Shown piece by piece: positions 62,579 through 64,000 of a stretch of DNA of 64,000 nt. The notes under the pieces were generated by a model. The model worked only from the letters and a program-made list of their open reading frames with translations. It had not been told where the DNA came from and ran no database searches. A program made the translations under genes and the position numbers. The DNA is from Syngnathus acus (lineage: Eukaryota; Chordata; Actinopteri; Syngnathiformes; Syngnathidae), in contig NC_051100.1 in NCBI RefSeq assembly GCF_901709675.1, positions 4,032,001 through 4,096,000 of the forward strand, given 5' to 3'. Numbering within the stretch: position 1 is the first letter of the stretch; every line of letters starts with the position of its first letter.

Positions 62579-62740
62579 GTTATTAGCTACACCTGAAAAT
62601 GGCGGTGTACCTAATGGAGTGTCTGAAAGACGTCACAGATCAAACAGCCAATCAGGAGGTGGGGGTGAGGGCGGGTGTGGCACTTCACTTTCGCTTAAGC
62701 TTTTTCCCTAATGAAGTGGCCTGTGATTAGGTACACCTCA
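62579..62740 (+). repeat. Diverged solo fragments of the 3' tandem-array repeat
   Basis: TTAGCTACACCTGAAAATGG through GGTGTACCTAATGGAGTG (62580-62623), and CCCTAATGAAGTGGCC followed by TTAGGTACACC (62706-62739), match the unit of the array at 63266-64000 but are separated by unrelated sequence. Confidence 0.65.
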
Positions 62741-62787
62741 TGGACACTTAAATAGGTAGGTAAAAAAAAAAATCAATACATAAAGTG

Positions 62788-62865
62788 TAGCGAACGATTT
62801 AGTGAACGATTCTTTTTAACAACTCTTTTGAGCGAACCGATTCTAAAGATTCAGTTCACCTTAGA
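62788..62865. repeat. Related GAACGATT motif patch
   Basis: GCGAACGATTTAGTGAACGATTC and GAGCGAACCGATTC resemble the 61.8-62.2 kb repeat and may be its other end, with other repeats inserted between. Confidence 0.5.
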
Positions 62866-62911
62866 ACTGGAATGCACATGACTAGTACAAAAGAGTGCAG
62901 ACGGCCACAGG

Positions 62912-63195
62912 CATCCAAGTCGCAATAGCCGACTGGTTAGTGACACGCGCTCTTGCTCGGAAAGACCTTGGTTCGATCCCAGGCACGAGTACTTTTAGAA
63001 TTGGAACCTCGCTTTGCAAACAAATGCAAGTATTTATGTGTAAATACATAAGGTGGCCCCACCCCAAGTTGGCGGAGCAAACCAATGGATCACGCCCACT
63101 ACCTAGGGGGCGGGTGGAATCCAGTAGGACACTTCAATAGGGACACTACACGAGGTAAAAAAAATAAATGAATGAAAAATGAATAAATGAATTGT
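62912..63195 (+). mobile_element. tRNA-derived SINE-type element
   Basis: The tRNA-like head has an A-box-like TAGCCGACTGG (62926-62936) and a canonical B-box GGTTCGATCCC (62970-62980), 33 bp apart, with a T-arm stem CTTGG/CCAGG around loop TTCGATC. A unique body and an A-rich AAATAAATGAATGAAA tail (to about 63195) follow. The acceptor stem does not close, so it is not a functional tRNA. Confidence 0.65.
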
Positions 63196-63241
63196 TTGCA
63201 TATGCGTCCACTTATACAAAGTGAGGTTCCAATTCTAAAAG
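62992..63241. repeat. Inverted repeat around the SINE body
   Basis: CTTTTAGAATTGGAACCTC (start of a 25-nt arm at 62992-63016) recurs as its reverse complement at 63217-63241 with one mismatch, about 200 bp apart. This gives a potential large foldback. Confidence 0.75.
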
Positions 63242-63265
63242 GATATTAGGTATGTACGAGGGAAT

Positions 63266-64000
63266 CTTGGAAAACATGTTGGAATGCGGCCCCGAGGACT
63301 AAAGCTTGACACCTGTGACCTTTGACCATGATATTTCCCTAATAAAGTGGCCTATTAAGTACACTTGAAAATGGCGGTGTACCTAATGGAGTGTCTGTGT
63401 GATTCGCTCGTTAAGTGCACCTGCGTGAAAAGTTTTAGCTCCTGCGGAACGTGAAAGGAGCTAAAACTTTTCACGCACCTGCGCTTAACGAGGGTCACTT
63501 GGAAAACATGTTGGAACGCGGCCCCGAGGACTAGAGCTTGACACCTGTGACCTTTGTCCATGATATTTCCCTAATAAAGTGGCCTGTTATAAGTACACTT
63601 GAAAATGGCGGTGTACCTAATGGAGTGTCTGTGTGATTCGCTCGTTAAGTGCACCTGCGTGAAAAGTTTTAGCTCCTGCGGAACGTGAAAGGAGCTAAAA
63701 CTTTTCACGCACCTGCGCTTAACGAGGGTCACTTGGAAAACATGTTGGAACGCGGCCCCGAGGACTAGAGCTTGACACCTGTGATCTTTGACCATGCTAT
63801 TTCCCTAATAAAGTGGCCTGTTATTAGGTACACTTGAAAATGGCGGTGTACCTAATGGAGTGTCCGTGTGATCCCCTCGTTAAGCGCAGGTGCGTGAAAA
63901 GTTTTAGCTCCTGCGGAACGTGAAAAGAGCTAAAACTTTTCACGCACCTGCGCTTAACGAGGGTCACTTGGAAAACATGTTGGAACGCGGCCCCGAGGAC
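63266..64000 (+). repeat. Tandem array of about 234-bp units with internal hairpins (continues past the window)
   Basis: Units start at 63266, 63498, 63732 and 63967 (lengths 232, 234, 235 and a truncated one), each beginning CTTGGAAAACATGTTGGAA. Each unit contains TTAGGTACAC facing GTGTACCTAA and a long inverted repeat around TGCGTGAAAAGTTTTAGCTC. Small minus-strand ORFs of about 70 codons recur in each unit and are by-products of the repeat. Confidence 0.92.
63875..63962. repeat. Perfect hairpin in array unit 3 (36-bp arms, 16-nt loop)
   Basis: Left arm 63875-63910 begins CCTCGTTAAGCGCAGG; right arm 63927-63962 ends CCTGCGCTTAACGAGG; no mismatch. The earlier two units have the same hairpin with three mismatched positions in the left arm. 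Confidence 0.93.

Noticed and set aside
62919-62995. Functional tRNA gene
   Set aside because: The T-arm and B-box are good, but the acceptor stem does not pair and the element continues into a SINE-type body and A-rich tail.
63355-63795. Repeated minus-strand frames of about 70 codons with near-identical products
   Set aside because: They are the tandem-array unit read in one frame, and their similarity reflects the DNA repeat.
1-64000. CRISPR arrays, bacterial operons, prophage or viral genes
   Set aside because: No spacer-repeat arrays, ribosome-binding sites, clustered ORFs or viral domains were seen; the window is vertebrate genomic DNA.

Overview
This window is vertebrate nuclear DNA, almost certainly from a teleost fish. 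The evidence is a GT-AG intron-exon gene whose protein is a vertebrate SorCS receptor, low coding density, many dinucleotide and homopolymer tracts, hAT-type and tRNA-derived repeats, and strong compaction (27 coding exons in 32.4 kb). Nothing bacterial, archaeal or viral is visible. Most short open frames in the window are chance frames in AT-rich or repetitive DNA.

Layout. Positions 1 to about 26.9 kb are mostly non-coding DNA upstream of the main gene. They hold microsatellites, poly-A, poly-C and poly-G tracts, two copies of one interspersed repeat (about 8.8 and 10.2 kb), a 154-bp tandem duplication (14.4-14.7 kb), a perfect 76-bp palindrome with an AT core (21.48-21.56 kb) and an intact-ended 289-bp hAT-type miniature element with a perfect 8-bp target duplication (26.1-26.4 kb). 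Around 22.1-23.0 kb three minus-strand segments have splice sites in compatible phase and read as one protein stretch. They may belong to an unrecognised minus-strand gene, and this is the least certain but most interesting part of the window.

Positions 27,242-59,635 carry one complete plus-strand gene, sorcs3-like. I placed all 27 coding exons; phases agree throughout and the joined frame is 3,492 nt (1,163 residues). The product is a type I membrane sorting receptor: signal peptide, propeptide, VPS10 ten-bladed propeller with Asp-box motifs, a 10CC module with all ten cysteines, PKD-type domain, membrane-proximal domain, one transmembrane helix and a cytoplasmic tail of about 78 residues ending in a class I PDZ ligand (-CTNV). 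The tail identifies SorCS3 rather than SorCS1 or SorCS2. The leader has a CAG/CAA-rich tract and several upstream ORFs. Intron 1 is about 11 kb; the others range from about 0.1 to 2.6 kb.

From 59.6 kb to the end lie the 3' untranslated region and downstream DNA: two polyadenylation signals near 60.6-60.8 kb, a GAACGA-rich repeat (61.8-62.2 kb), a tRNA-like SINE-type element inside a larger inverted repeat (62.9-63.24 kb), and a tandem array of about 234-bp units that runs off the window. Each array unit carries a long hairpin.

I found no evidence for a novel multi-gene system. The unexplained signals are the possible minus-strand gene, the palindrome and the hairpin-bearing satellite.
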